The notes under the pieces were generated by a model. The model worked only from the letters and a program-made list of their open reading frames with translations. It did no database searches and had not been told where the DNA came from. A program made the position numbers and the translations under genes. Below are positions 23,231-34,659 of a DNA stretch of 64,000 nt, one piece after another (position 1 is the stretch's first letter; every line of letters begins with the position of its first letter). This DNA comes from Ailurus styani (lineage: Eukaryota; Chordata; Mammalia; Carnivora; Ailuridae), in assembly GCA_002007465.1 (NCBI GenBank), contig LNAC01000031.1, positions 1,053,325-1,117,324 on the forward strand. The letters are read 5' to 3'.

Positions 23231-24190
23231 AGTCAGGGTAATCGTGTGTAGCACCTTGAAGTCGAAATGACTGCTCTTATGATGAAATTAAATCATATTT
23301 GTGCCTTCCTTCAAGTATTTGGCTGTTAGACACTAGATACAAAATGACAGTACTTATCAAAATACCAGCTTTATCACCAGTAATCAAGACTGGAGATGCA
23401 GAATAGCTTTATGGTTCAAGTTGTCTCCCTAATACTCTGAATGTACCTAAGATGTGAGCGTTATGAACTACACAAATGGAGGGCTGGGTGTAAGGAAAGT
23501 TACCTAGACAACTACTTAGAAGGTGCCTTCTCATGTCGAGGCACGGTCAAGAAAGAGGAGAGGTTGACGTATGAGCATGCCTTTTGACAAATATGAACAT
23601 GACTTTTAACATATGTGATATGACTTTTAACACTTGACCTTAGATGCACTTAGTAAATGGCCTGCATTTTGTGAAGCTTCAAGAATACACACTTTCATGA
23701 GCCCTTTAAAACATTAGGTGGTGTTTGGTATGGACATGAAATTAAGTTTCTGGAGCCTAAGTTTAATTAGCTTCAAAGGAAATCCCCTTCTGTCACACAC
23801 AAAATTTGCCAAAGTCTGGGTGGACTTTGAGGTTGATGCTCTAGAAATCATTTACGCATCCTGTTTTCTCACTGGATAATGCTCTGCCTTTTGTTTAAAT
23901 TTTTTTCTCATTAAAAAATCACCTTTTCTCCTCAAAACCATCTATAGGGAGAATCTATTTTTCTATATTTTTTATTTTTCTTCCTTTTTTTCTTAACATC
24001 ATTTCTGGTTCTTTTAGCTATAATCTTTATAAGGTAAAACCTATAGTTTACAAATAACTTCTTTCTTGGCAGTAATTACTCACTTCATGAAAATTTCAAT
24101 TTTGTCTATCTTTTGTTGTCATCCCGAATTTATACATAAAAAGGAACCTTATAAATTGTATTCTTCAGAAAAGATGTTGAATCTTGTATA
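23231..24190. other. Unassigned sequence
   Basis: No gene or named repeat. 23577-23636 has a weak internal repetition of TATGA plus CATGACTTTTAACA-like wording. Confidence 0.4.
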
Positions 24191-24217
24191 TGATAACTTT
24201 TTCAGTTATTTCTTCAG

Positions 24218-24390
24218 CCCATGCTTATTTACCTCCTATGAAGGGGAACTCACTTCATTCAGGTACAACCCAGTGCATGTTTCCAAATATTACTGTAACC
24301 CATGCAGCGAATCCACAATCTGAATGTTTCGACAAGACTGCCTTCCACTTTAACCATGATTTGAATGACTATTCTGTGGTCAGTGTATAA
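24218..24390 (+). other. Candidate terminal coding exon (unproven)
   Basis: A good acceptor-like tract, TTTTTCAGTTATTTCTTCAG, ends at 24217. An open frame then runs to a TAA at 24388-24390, giving about 57 residues. The frame needs one base from an upstream exon. It includes TTQCMFPNITVTHAANPQSE and ends HDLNDYSVVSV. It is unusually rich in N, H, D, T and P for chance AT-rich sequence and lies outside any repeat I recognise. I cannot name the protein. It could still be a random open frame, since no other exon of a gene is proven here. Confidence 0.25.
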
Positions 24391-24639
24391 TCAGTTTTGT
24401 TATTTAGGGCTGGCTAGATAACTTTCATATGAATTCATTTCCCATAAATTTTTACTTGGCACACTATGTTACAACATTATGATTTAATTTCCACCTGTCT
24501 TCTGCAAGTCCTCATTCACCAAATCATTTCTAATTAATTTTCATCCATAATTTTTCCTCTATTTTTGAATCATGTGTGGGAATATTTCTGTATACACATA
24601 AAATAATGATAATGGTAGCAGGAAACAATTTATGTCACG
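24391..24639. other. Unassigned sequence
   Basis: AT-rich sequence after the candidate exon. CCCATAAATT at 24441 is not a standard polyadenylation signal. AATAAA occurs later at 24704-24709, inside a MIR. Confidence 0.35.
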
Positions 24640-24875
24640 TTCACCATGGCCTGGGTTTTTATAACATTGTTATAAGCATATAGCCTTCTAAGTATATAAT
24701 TAAAATAAATAGGACCCTGTAAGGGAAGTGATCTTATTATCCCCATTTTCCAGTTAAGTAAGCAGATAAATAGCTGAAGGTCACACAATTTCCATTTTGC
24801 ATAATGTCAACTAGTAAGTAGCAGAACCATGATTTAAAATCATACATGTTTGTTTTCCTAGTCCTTTCTTTAGCC
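24640..24875 (-). mobile_element. MIR SINE relic, antisense
   Basis: TTATTATCCCCATTTTCCAG, AAGGTCACACAATTTCC and AACTAGTAAGTAGCAGAACC with GATTTAAAAT in order match antisense MIR (core, then tRNA-like part). Moderately diverged with a small internal insertion. Confidence 0.85.
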
Positions 24876-27486
24876 ACTGTCTCATGCGACCCCTCATATG
24901 CAAGTCTCTTTCAAATGAAAAGGCTGAGTTGTAGTTATTAAGGATGATGAATATGAACCAACATTCTTTCCCCTATAAATGCTGGTATATAATTTGTAGG
25001 TCCCAATGCAAAAAAATTCTTGAGGCCCCTTATTCATATAGTGGCACATAGCATGCAGAAATAACAGAAAGTAGTTAAATAAGTGCTGCTAAATGTACTA
25101 AAATATAAATCATTTTCCTCTCTGAGCTCTTTGTCATGTTGTCTTTGATATTTAATGCCATTCTAAGTAACAAATTAAAATTTTAAGTCATCATCATTAC
25201 CTTTTGTTGTCCCTCTTTGTACTGTTCCGTGACAGTTTTAATACAAATATGAGAGCTTTTAATTCATACTCAGAATCACCAAGATTACTCGATTGATTTT
25301 TTTTATCTCATCATACTTGTATATATTTTATTGTTACTAGAATACTGGAACTGCAAAAATAAGGTGACTTTTTATTTCCCTTTTGATATAAGTTGATACA
25401 TATCACTAGTACTCTACTTTGAACTTACTGATGAGTAAGGAAGGACTGAAAGGAAAAGTAACTTTGAGTTGCCCTCTTTCTTTACTTTTCATCCTGTGTC
25501 ATCATTTTCCTTTGAAGTGGTTATTTAACTAATACAAACAACCCAAATAAGAAAGAATATGATCCTTTCTCTTGGCTCTTTATGTTTCTTAGAAATCCTT
25601 TACCTTTTTTTGGTATTCAAAGTAAGTTGTGGTTAGAATGGAAAGCATGGCCTCTTGGGGCCCGCAGTGTCTCCACTTCTTGGTTGTCGGCGTAACACTT
25701 CCTCTGTTCTTGTTTTGAGTCTGGCTGTACCCCATACATCACAGGGGCACCACATTTATATGCTCATTCTTATAGGGCATCGGGAATGCGATATGTGAAT
25801 GGGTGGCAATGAATGGCAGACAGACATATCGCATACATCTCTACTGCTTACCCACTTGCTCCATTTTCTACCTGACTGCATTTTGAAAACACATGTTCAA
25901 AGATAAAATTGTCAATAATTTCATGAGTTGATGGCAGAAAATTAAACTGAATGTGAGGCCCTATGAATATGAGCCCTGTAAGACTGTGCCACTCATGCCC
26001 ACAAAGCTGGGACAGATCCTCTGTTAATGCAATTACATTTGAGGGTCTCAGTTCTGGCATATTGTACCTATTATAATTTTTATACAAAACTTCCAAATCA
26101 TGGTATACATACAGGTTTATATATGAAATTCTTAATAGTGCTTATATTTTGAGGTGATGGAAATGTCACGGTCTTTGTTTATTTGTATGATCATGTACAG
26201 GTATAGGTGCTTATATGCATATACCTATATCTGTAGATGCATGTACATATGTGTATACAGCACACGGTTTTATGTCATTCAGATATAGGGTTGATTATTT
26301 GCTTGTTGTAGTTGATAAACATAAACACCCACCTCTGAAATACTTTGTTATATAGTCTCAAAAACAGATATTAAACAATAGCAGTAGTCTTGGAACTGTG
26401 GAAGTATCATTCCAAGGTTGCAAAATAATCTAGAAATTTTAATTAGGTAAGATGTATTTGACAAATGCCTGCACATCCAAGAAATGCCTCCAGTCTCAAG
26501 GATGTTGATGCTGTTTATTCCGTTATTCAAGTACTTATTATTTTAATTTCTTTGACACAATATCTACCTGACCATATTCAAATGTACTATATGTGTCAAA
26601 AATTTAATTATTCACGTGGCTCTTTCTAAATTAGTCTGTGTACTCACAGAGGCAGATTCTCCTTCGTATTTATGGTTCAATTGGCAGAACCTAGTATACT
26701 TGATATTCTTTATCATCAGGACAGTTTAGTATTGAATTCATGAGTTTACTAAAAGTAAACCTTAAATTTGAGATTTCCTTTTAAATACTATGATAGATAT
26801 GTTCATGTTCAATGATATAAACAAGGGTTTCAAGAAATGTTAACTAAGAATTTTGTAGAGAAACAACAGCCGAAGAATACTCAGAATATTTCTGCTCTGT
26901 TGGAAATAGGCAGAGTTAGACATCTGTACCACCTCAGGCCAATGTAAAGGAAACATCTGTGAAGCACACATTAAATTGTTTTCTAGGGAAACCACCCAAC
27001 AAACAAAATCTACCATGTTTTCAGCCAGAGTGAGATGATGCAGAGCCAGAAGGGAAAACAAAATAAATTTACAAAGTCAGAGAATCCCAGAAATGGAGTT
27101 GCGATTTATTGGTCTAGCGCCACCATTGATGTCATGATGATATCGTTGGCCAAGTGAATTTATCAAAGTGGCTTGCTTAACAAGATAAAAGTGCAAGTCG
27201 GGCTATTCACCAGAATTTCAAGGTTTGCCAATTTTTGTATTAAACTTTAATCAGTTAAATAAACACAACCTTGAATAGATTAATTCTCAAGCTTATAAAA
27301 TTTCCTGTGTAAAAATAGCAACAATTCAGAAAGATCAGCAAAGGCAATACTGAGTCAAGAAAGAGATGGGGGGGGGTAGTCAATGAAATGGTATCTCTTA
27401 CTGCTTTTTAATCTTTGCCTTATTACTTACTGCAGACAAACCATATCCCACCTCAACCATCAAACCCAAATTGTTCTTTTGTTTTA
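24876..27486. other. Unassigned 2.6-kb sequence
   Basis: No gene recognised. 25000-25060 and 25640-25800 are a little richer in G+C and may be old repeats. 26200-26260 has purine/pyrimidine-alternating text (ATATGCATATACC, ATGCATGTACATATGTGTAT). An 82-residue antisense open frame at 25848-26096 shows no recognisable domain. Confidence 0.4.
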
Positions 27487-27600
27487 AATAAATGTTTTTT
27501 AGTTGAAGTGTAGTTGACATACAACATTATATTAGTTTCAAGTCTACCATGTAGTGGTTTCACGTAATATATATACATTACTTTTAACAGTTTTTTGGGG
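27487..27600 (-). mobile_element. L1 3' end fragment, antisense
   Basis: TTAGTTGAAGTGTAGTTGAC, ATACAACATTATATTAGTTT and CAAGTCTACCATGTAGTGG match the antisense 3' terminus of L1MA/MB-type elements. It seems separate from the older L1 that follows. Confidence 0.7.
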
Positions 27601-28082
27601 GGGAATAATTTTAGATTTAAACACCTACTGTAAATGTAGTACAAAAAATTCCCATATACCTTTCACCCAATTTCTCTTAACATTAACAAAACCATGGTAC
27701 ACTTGTCAAAATTGAGACATTAACACTGGTATGTAACTATTATCTAAATTACAACCTTATTCATATTTTATCAGTTAACACTAATTTAGTTTTTTTGTTC
27801 TTGAATCTAATCTAGGATATCACATTGCCCACACTTGCTGTTTTGACCTAGTCTCCTCTGATTTGTGTCAATTTGCTGTGCTTGTTTTTCATCACATTAA
27901 GAGCTTTGAAGAGTACTGGTCAGGTACTCAGTTGGGTTTGTTTGATGTTTTCCTCGTCATTAGGCTGGAGGTATGGAGCTTTGGAAACAATCCCATAGAG
28001 ATAAATTGTCTCATTTCATCATATCAGAAGGTGCATGATGTCAACATGACACCACTTTGACATTAAAATTGGTCACTTGGTT

Positions 28083-28329
28083 AAGATCTTCCAAGCTGGG
28101 TGCCTGGGTGGCTCAGTTGATTAAGCTTCTGTCTTTGGCTCAGATCATGATCCCAGGGTCCTCGGATTGAGCCTCATTCCCCTGCTAGTAGCCTGCTTCT
28201 CCCTCTGTCTGCCACTCACCTTGCTTGTGCATGCTTGCATTCTTGCATGCTTGTGAGCTCTCTCTCTCTCTCTCTCTCTCTCAGTGTCAAATAAACAAAA
28301 TCTTAAAAAAAAAAGAAAGATCTTCCAAG
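28083..28329 (+). mobile_element. Can-SINE, older type, nested in L1
   Basis: The body is about 28096-28316, with GGGTGCCTGGGTGGCTCAG, GATCATGATCCCAGGGTCCT and a CT-run (28257-28282), ending GTCAAATAAACAAAATCTTA. It includes a small repeat of GCATGCTTG/TTGCATGCTTG. A perfect 13-bp duplication AAGATCTTCCAAG lies at 28083-28095 and 28317-28329. Confidence 0.95.
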
Positions 28330-28931
28330 ATTCTCTACTTTAAAAGTTACTATTTTTACTTTTATATGCTATTTTCTGCTGAAGCCAGTCACCAAGTCCA
28401 GACAACACTAAAGGTAAGGGAATTTAAGTTGCATTCATGGAAGGCAATTTTCTTTAAAGATTGTAATTTTTCTGTCAGGAAAACTTGTCATTTCTGCTCC
28501 TTTTGTTTATTTAATAATTTATATAAGTATAAACTTTTGCACTTTCATTTCATACTTCAGGTTGTTTTCTGTTATTCCATTACTTTTTGCTTGGGGTTTT
28601 CCAGTGCTGGCCATTGAGTACCCTTCCAGGTTGGCTTTTGTTTCCCTTTGGTATATCCCCAAATGTTCTTTGGCACCATAAGATGTAGGTTCGTGTTGGA
28701 TTTCTCTTGCTCAAGTCTAAGGATCAGCCATGTTCTAAAAAGCATTCAGTCCTTTTACTGAAGGATGGGATAATATTAAACACTCTGACCTGAGCTCCAC
28801 TGGTGGTTGATGGTATTGGAATATAAGTGCTTCAAAGTCCTCTCAGCAGGCAGTGCTAAAAATTTGGGTGTATATGTTAATTCGTTTATACTCATGTATC
28901 TATAGTAATTATCTCTATCTCTCTATATAAA

Positions 28932-29139
28932 AAATATGAGTGACCCCTGGGTGGCTTAGTCAGTTAAGTGCCAGCCTTTGGCTCACCTCATGGTCTCAGG
29001 TCCTGGGATGCAGTCCCACATCAGGCTCCCTGCTCTACGGGGAGCTTGTTTCCCCCTCTGCCTGCTTCTTCCTCTGCTTGTGCTCTCACTCTCTCTCTCA
29101 AAAAGATAAACGAAATCTTAAAAATAAAAATAAATATGA
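28932..29139 (+). mobile_element. Can-SINE, older subfamily, nested in L1
   Basis: The body is about 28940-29131, with GACCCCTGGGTGGCTTAGTC, CACATCAGGCTCCCTGCTC and CTCTCTCTCAAAAAGATAAA. Short AAATATGA flanks (28932-28939, 29132-29139) are a plausible target duplication. Confidence 0.9.
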
Positions 29140-30330
29140 CCTTATATTATTACCTCAGATTCTAGTCCAGCATGAGGGGGTTCGCTGTGATTTTTGTATA
29201 ATTTCCTAACCTGAGAGTGAGAAACCTATCTCCCATTAGTACAACTTAATGATTTCATCAGCCCCTAATACTTATCACACTGTTTTGGAATTGATAACCC
29301 ATACCCATAGAAGTCACCAAATAGAGTAATGTTGACGTACAGTTACTTTTGTCTTTAGTCTTACAGTTGTTTCTCAAAATACCATCTTACAAAGTTGCTT
29401 ATGTCAGCTCTTATTTTCCCCACTGCCTTCAGTAAGGCTGTGTCATGCATTTGCAAAATAGTTATTTTCATTTTCCTCACTCTATATTCCAACCTTGGAC
29501 TCCCAAATCTAGGTGAATTGGAATTTTCATATATTAAATTTCACCCTGTAATGTACACCTTATGAGGTTTATGATAAGCATGCCATCCTGTGTCCATCCC
29601 TCCAGCAACCCACAGAATACTTGTCAAATCACCCTGAAGTTTTGTCTTCCATTTGTAGTCACTGCTTCCTCCTCTACCCCAAACAAGAGAAACCTGTTGA
29701 TTTATTTTCTGTCTATAGTTGCCTTTTCCTCTTGAATCTGGCTTCTTTCACTTAGTGGAGTTTGCTTAAGATTTATCCATGTTGTTGCATGGATCAGCAG
29801 TTTGTTCTGTTTTGTTGCTTAGTATTCCATTACGTGATTGAAAACCAGTTGGTTTACTCCTTTACCTGTTGAAAGACACTTAGTTGTTTATAATTTTGAG
29901 TTTAAGGAATAAAGCTCCTGTAAGCTATAAACATGCACAAGTAAGTTTTTGTGTGAACATGCATTTTTAATTTATTTGAATAAACACGTTAGTAGAATTT
30001 TTAGATTAAGTAGTATGTATAGGTTCAAGTTTATAAGAAACTTTTACACTGTCCCCAGAGAGATCATACTGTCATGCATTTCCACCAGCGATCAATGAGC
30101 ATCTTGCTTGCAAGCATCTGGTGTTATCAATGTTTTGGATTTTAGCCATTCTAATAGGTGTATAATGGCATCTCGTTTTAGTTTAATTTCCGTTTTCCTA
30201 ATGACGAATAATGGTGGGAATTTTTTTTAATCTATGCTTATTTGCCATCTACTTCTTTTCCTCCTAAAAAGCATATTCATATATTTTGCATATCTTCAAT
30301 TGTTTTCTTACTTTTGAGTTTTACTCCATT

Positions 30331-31090
30331 TTACTTTTAGCTATAATATTCTAGAAATTATGTTTTTTAGTATCAGAATTGAAGGTGATATATTTAGGGA
30401 AAAGTGCAATTTTTCTCCCTTCTTTTTTGACTCAATAATCTTTTTAAAAAACTTCCCTTAACCAACCCCCTTTCTCCCATATATTGTCTCTTGCAAATTC
30501 TGATTATTAATTTTTGTTCTCCCTTGAAACTCCACCATCTCCATGAAATTCAGATTTGTCAGATAAAAAGTAAGGAAATTAAAATAGATCATATGTAAGA
30601 TGTTTTCAAACCAGAATTTTATTGCTTTGTGGCAGTCTCCATAATTTTTGAGTGTAGATAGCAAATCTGGTCTACATCTTCTTTCCTAATTTCTTGTTAA
30701 AGGGATAGAATGCCCCCTCACTCTATCTCACATATGGGATGTATGTATCTCATGTATTGTGGGTGTTTGTGTGCCGATGCACATATGTTTCTTTGTCAAA
30801 GAAATGTTTATATTATTTAAGGGTTTGGACTTTAAAATTTTTAATTATACATAGTAAATTATTACTTATAAATAATTACTAAAGAAGAAGTGATATATTA
30901 TGATTTGACATAGAATCGAATCAAGAATGATATGATTTTAAATTTTCCTAGCATACTGTCATGTCTTAACAGAAATAGTTTATTTCTTTTTAGATTTGTC
31001 AGTTGAATGAAAAGGAATAGCAAATGCCCAAAGGAATATAGTTCTAATTCAGCAGTACAGATTTCATCTAAATAGCATAAAGTTTGTAAA
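30331..31090. other. Unassigned sequence
   Basis: No gene or confident repeat in this AT-rich block. It may include decayed L1 sequence beyond the recognised border. Confidence 0.4.
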
Positions 31091-31193
31091 ATAAGAAACA
31101 GGACCATGTTTATTGCAGCACTGTTTATAATAGCCAAGATGTGGAAATAACCTAAATGTACCTTAGTAGATGAGTAAAGAAAATGTCACGTAT

Positions 31194-31213
31194 GTGCGTG
31201 CGTGCGCGCGCGC

Positions 31214-31241
<28 letters not shown>
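31194..31241. repeat. (TG)n / (GC) alternating microsatellite
   Basis: GTGCGTGCGTGCGCGCGCGC is followed by about 14 TG units. Alternating purine-pyrimidine, including the CG-rich start, is the kind of tract that can adopt left-handed DNA. It lies where L1 normally reads GGTATATATATACAATGG. Confidence 0.95.
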
Positions 31242-31245
<4 letters not shown>

Positions 31246-31555
31246 CTATTCAGCCTTGGAAAGGAAGGAAAAATCTACAACATGCAATAAGGATGAAACT
31301 TGAGGACGTTATGCTAGATGAAATCAGCCAGTCACAGAAAGGCAAATACTGACTGAGCCCACTTAAGTGAAATATCTAAAATAGTTAATTTTGTAGAATC
31401 AAATAGTAGTATGATTGTTGCTAGGGGGTACGGAGGGGGAAAATGGGAAATTACTAATTAGTAGCCATAAAGGTTCAGCTAAGTAAAATTAATCAGTTCT
31501 GGAGATCTGTTTTACAACATTGCACCTATGGTGAACAATAAGGTATTTTACCCTT

Positions 31556-31802
31556 AAAAATTGGTAGAGGGTAGGGCCGCCTGGGTGGCTCAGTTGGTTA
31601 AGCATCTGCCTTGGGCTCAGGTCATGATCCCAGGGTCCTGGGATCAAGCCCCATGTGTGTGTGTGTGTGGGGGGGTGTCTCTGCTCAGCAGGGAGCCTGC
31701 TTCTACCTCTTCCTCTGGCCTGCGACTCCCCTTGCTTGTGAGTGCACTCTCTGTGTTAAATAAATAAATGAAATACTTTTTTAAAACTTGGTAGAAGGGT
31801 AG
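31556..31802 (+). mobile_element. Can-SINE, older type, nested in L1, with internal TG insert
   Basis: The body is about 31575-31783, with GGCCGCCTGGGTGGCTCAG and GGTCATGATCCCAGGGTCCT. A (TG)n plus G-run at about 31654-31675 sits before TCTCTGCTCAGCAGGG. Flanks share TTGGTAGAGGGTAG / TTGGTAGAAGGGTAG, a slightly diverged target duplication. Confidence 0.95.
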
Positions 31803-32067
31803 ATCTAAAGTGTGCTTACCAAAAAAATTAAAAGTAAGTAAATAAAAAGGAGTACAAGATTCTGGATATAGGAACAAAGTTCCCAAAGTAGATAGACTTG
31901 ATTGTACTTGGTTTTGGCATCCTTTTAAAGCAATCCTCATAGACTATTTAAGAATAGTCTTGACTTAGTTATTTCTAAATCTATAATTGCCAAAATTTTA
32001 ATGAGTTTATCATTGCTTCCTCAAGGGTCTTAATTTAATTCCTCTTGTGATTCATTTATTTAAAAGC

Positions 32068-32295
32068 ATGTATTAAGGGTGCCTGGGTGGCTTAGTGGGT
32101 TAAAGCCTCTGCTTTCGGCTCAGGTCATGATCTCAGGGTCCTGGGATCGAGGCCGCATCGGGCTCCCTGCTTGGCGGGGATCCTGCTTCCTCCTCTCTCT
32201 CTGCCTGCCTCTCTGCCTACTTGTGATCTGATCTCTCTCTCTCTCTGTCAAATAAATAAATAAAATCTTTAAAAATAAATAAATGTATGTATTAA
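32068..32295 (+). mobile_element. Can-SINE, musteloid-type
   Basis: The body is about 32077-32286, with GGGTGCCTGGGTGGCTTAGT, CTTTCGGCTCAGGTCATGAT, CTGCCTACTTGTGATCTGAT and AATAAATAAATAAAATCTTT. The duplication ATGTATTAA is at 32068-32076 and 32287-32295. Confidence 0.95.
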
Positions 32296-33479
32296 AATAA
32301 TGTTCTATATCCATTGCTAAATCCTTTATGGGTATATAGCCAAGAAGTAGTCTAATAGAACGTGTAACTGGAAAAGAATGTCATTTTGCCTAGTGAGGCA
32401 TATGTGTGTTTGCTAAGTTGGTGGTTGGGTGGTTGGTTGGTCATTTGGTTTGTAGAGGTAAATACAATTAGACAAAATTAAATGGTTCCTAAGGTGTACT
32501 GTCTGGCTCATACTGAAGTAAAGTCTCAGACCTAATTCTGTCTTGCCCCCCAGACGTTTTTAAACACCCCACTATGGTTTAAACTTGTTCTTATCAATTT
32601 TTTACATCCTCAGCCCTCTGTCATGTTTTGTGTTTTAAGGATACCTTTCCTGAAAGTTTTGTGAGAATTTCCAGTAGCCACATATAAATATCTCTCAGAA
32701 TAAGGTAAAAAAGAATCCTCCAAACCAATGGTGTGACACAAGCCATTTGGGGGTCATGGGTAATGTGTGAAGGCCCCTTAGATTTTCCTGACATGTTCAT
32801 ACAAGAGTAGATATCCACTGTAAATATCTTAACCTATGTTTATTGCTGTAATACCATACACTTTTAAAAATTAGAACTCCTAACATTCATTATTCTACTT
32901 AACAAAGTGTAAAGTGAAATATGAAATCTGACTCTTTCTTTTTATAGCATAATAGTTTTAGGGTGTGAATAAATACTAAGAGATCATTCTTAAAGTAGGA
33001 ATTTCCTTAAAAGGCCGCCAACTATCCTTGGTGTATAGCTTAAACTAATTGAAGACAAATATGATACTGCCTGTATTGAAATATTTCAAATCAAATTACA
33101 TATATCATAATAAAAGGGGACTATCATCTTGATTTTAATATGTTAGAACTGAATGTTACACCTATGTTTTATAAATAAGATATAAACACATTTCACAGTC
33201 TAGAGATCACATAACCTATATACAAACATTTGTTTATTTTTGTGGTGACTGATTCTTCCTAAACATCTCTAATATTGACTCCCTTTTATAACCCAGATGC
33301 ACAGATTTCTATTTAGTAATCTTAGCTGATATATTTTATTGCTAATTGACATTTTTACCTATTTACTGGGTTTTTTTCACAGAATAACATGCAAAATTCT
33401 TAAACACAATAATCATGTCTGGTATATCATTTTATATCCACTGCCTTGCAGAGCTTCTGGATTCTAATTGTCATTCAGT
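32296..33479. other. Unassigned sequence
   Basis: No gene or named repeat. A GGTTGGTTGG-type run occurs at 32423-32441. Confidence 0.4.
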
Positions 33480-33707
33480 AAGTATGCCTTAGGGGGCCTG
33501 GGTGGCGCAGTTGTTAAGCGTCTGCCTTCAGCTCAGGTCATGATCACAGGGTCCTGGGATTGAGCCCCTCATGGGGCTCCCTGCTATGCGGGAAAGCCTG
33601 CTTCTCCCTCTCCCACTCCCCCTGCTGGTGTTCCCTCTCTCGCTGTGTCTCTCTCTCTCTGTTAAATAAATAAATAAAATCTTGGAAAAAAAAAAAAGTA
33701 TGCCATA
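33480..33707 (+). mobile_element. Can-SINE, GCGTCTGCCTT subfamily
   Basis: The body is about 33492-33695, with GGGGGCCTGGGTGGCGCAGT, TTGTTAAGCGTCTGCCTTCA and AATAAATAAATAAAATCTTG. AAGTATGCCTTA (33480-33491) recurs as AAGTATGCCATA (33696-33707). Confidence 0.95.
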
Positions 33708-33793
33708 GATCAGTACTTTTCAGAATCCAATGTGTTCTCTTTGCACATCGTCATCTGGCTCTTTTCCTGTTTTATATTACTAAGAATGTACAG

Positions 33794-33959
33794 TTGTCAA
33801 ATATTGGCCTTTGAAATGTGCTCAACATCCCACCAGTAATTTCTCTGAACTTAGAAATGGGAAGTCGCTTAACACGACCAACTGCTCTCTTAGTATCTCT
33901 TCATCTACAATTGATAAAATAATTGACCAGTTGGAGCAGAAGTTGAAATTTAACAGCAG
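33794..33959 (+). other. Candidate internal coding exon (unproven)
   Basis: An acceptor-like border follows a pyrimidine-rich stretch (CTCTTTTCCTGTTTTATATT then ATGTACAG). A donor-like AACAGCAG|GTATGG ends it at 33959/33960. The 166-nt interval is open throughout in one frame, needing one base from the previous exon and leaving two at the end. It contains CAQHPTSNFSELRNGKSLN, a Ser/Thr-rich run, and an amphipathic TIDKIIDQLEQKLKFNS that could form a short coiled coil. No repeat family fits. The protein is not recognised. The ORF runs past the donor to a stop at 34021-34023, so chance remains possible. Confidence 0.3.
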
Positions 33960-34253
33960 GTATGGCCAAAGCGGGATACACAATTTGAACATCAGCCCTG
34001 GTTTTACTTTTAATGATCAATAGCTATTTACATCTTCACTTTGATTGCACTTGTCTATTGGAGAAAGTAGAAATAATGAGTTAACTAGCTGTTTTTATTT
34101 TCACAAAGTTAAAAAAACCCCATTGTCGTTTGAATTTTATACTAACTTCAGTTCATTCTGCGGTTGGCTTTCCTAAGATTACTGTCCTGGATTTCTCCAT
34201 AATACTTGTGTCCCCAGCATTTCTCTGCATTGTTGGTATATATGAACTCATTT

Positions 34254-34478
34254 TCTTCACAATTATTCTTTTTTAAAGATTTTATTTATTCATTTGACAG
34301 AGAGAGACTACAAGTAGGCAGAGAGGCAGGCAGAGAGGAGAGAGGAGGAAGCAGGCTCCCCGCTGAGCAGAGAGCCCGATGTGGGCCTCGATCCCAGGAC
34401 CCTGGGATCATGACCTGAGCCGAAGGCAGCGGCTTTAACCCACTGAGCCACCCAGGCGCCCATCTTCACAATTATTCT
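34254..34478 (-). mobile_element. Can-SINE, antisense, musteloid-type, perfect 16-bp duplication
   Basis: The body is 34270-34462, with TAAAGATTTTATTTATTCAT, TACAAGTAGGCAGAGAGGCA and a head ending CACCCAGGCGCCC. CpGs are kept (GAGCCGAAGG, CAGCGGC). TCTTCACAATTATTCT is identical at 34254-34269 and 34463-34478, so this is one of the youngest insertions here. Confidence 0.95.
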
Positions 34479-34484
34479 ATAAAT

Positions 34485-34625
34485 TAAGTGCAGTTTAAAT
34501 TCTAGTTTGCACATGGAAGAACTGAGGCAGAGAGAACTTGGATAATTTGCCCAGGGTGACAGAAAATAGAAGAACTAGGATTCACAGCTCAGTGACTGGC
34601 TCCAAATCTAGTGACTGTACCCTTG
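34485..34625 (-). mobile_element. MIR SINE relic, antisense
   Basis: GAACTGAGGCAGAGAGAACT, AATTTGCCCAGGGTGACAG, AGAACTAGGATTCACAG and CTAGTGACTGTACCC follow the antisense MIR order. Only the core and head part is recognisable. Confidence 0.75.
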
Positions 34626-34659
34626 GCTTCTCCATCTATACTTTGTAAGCATTCTTTCA

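Larger units (their letters stand above)
27605..30330 (-). mobile_element. Old L1 LINE (L1MC/MD type), antisense, 3' UTR to ORF2 3' part
   Basis: From left to right the complement of the long L1M 3' UTR is read: CCCATATACCTTTCACCCAA, CATGGTACACTTGTCAAAAT, GAGTACTGGTCAGGTACTCA, TGCATGATGTCAACATGACA, CCACTGGTGGTTGATGG. After 29560 comes the ORF2 C-terminal region (TTTGCTTAAGATTTATCCAT, CATGTTGTTGCATGG, GCCATTCTAATAGGTGTA). Two SINEs at 28096 and 28940 sit inside it. The 5' end is lost near 30330. Multiple stops make it inert. Confidence 0.8.
31095..31850 (+). mobile_element. L1 LINE 3' end, sense, with nested SINE and TG microsatellite
   Basis: The sense ORF2 C-terminal region and 3' UTR appear in order: CAGCACTGTTTATAATAGCC, AAGATGTGGAAATAACCTAA, TAATACTATTCAGCC, TAGATGAAATCAGCCAGTC, GATTGTTGCTAGGGGGTACG, GGTAGATCTAAAGTGTGCTT. 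A SINE at about 31575 interrupts the 3' UTR. The frame is broken by the TG expansion and by substitutions. Confidence 0.85.

Noticed and set aside
28225..28617. 130-residue open frame
   Set aside because: It begins in a SINE tail and continues through the L1 3' UTR in antisense. No protein features.
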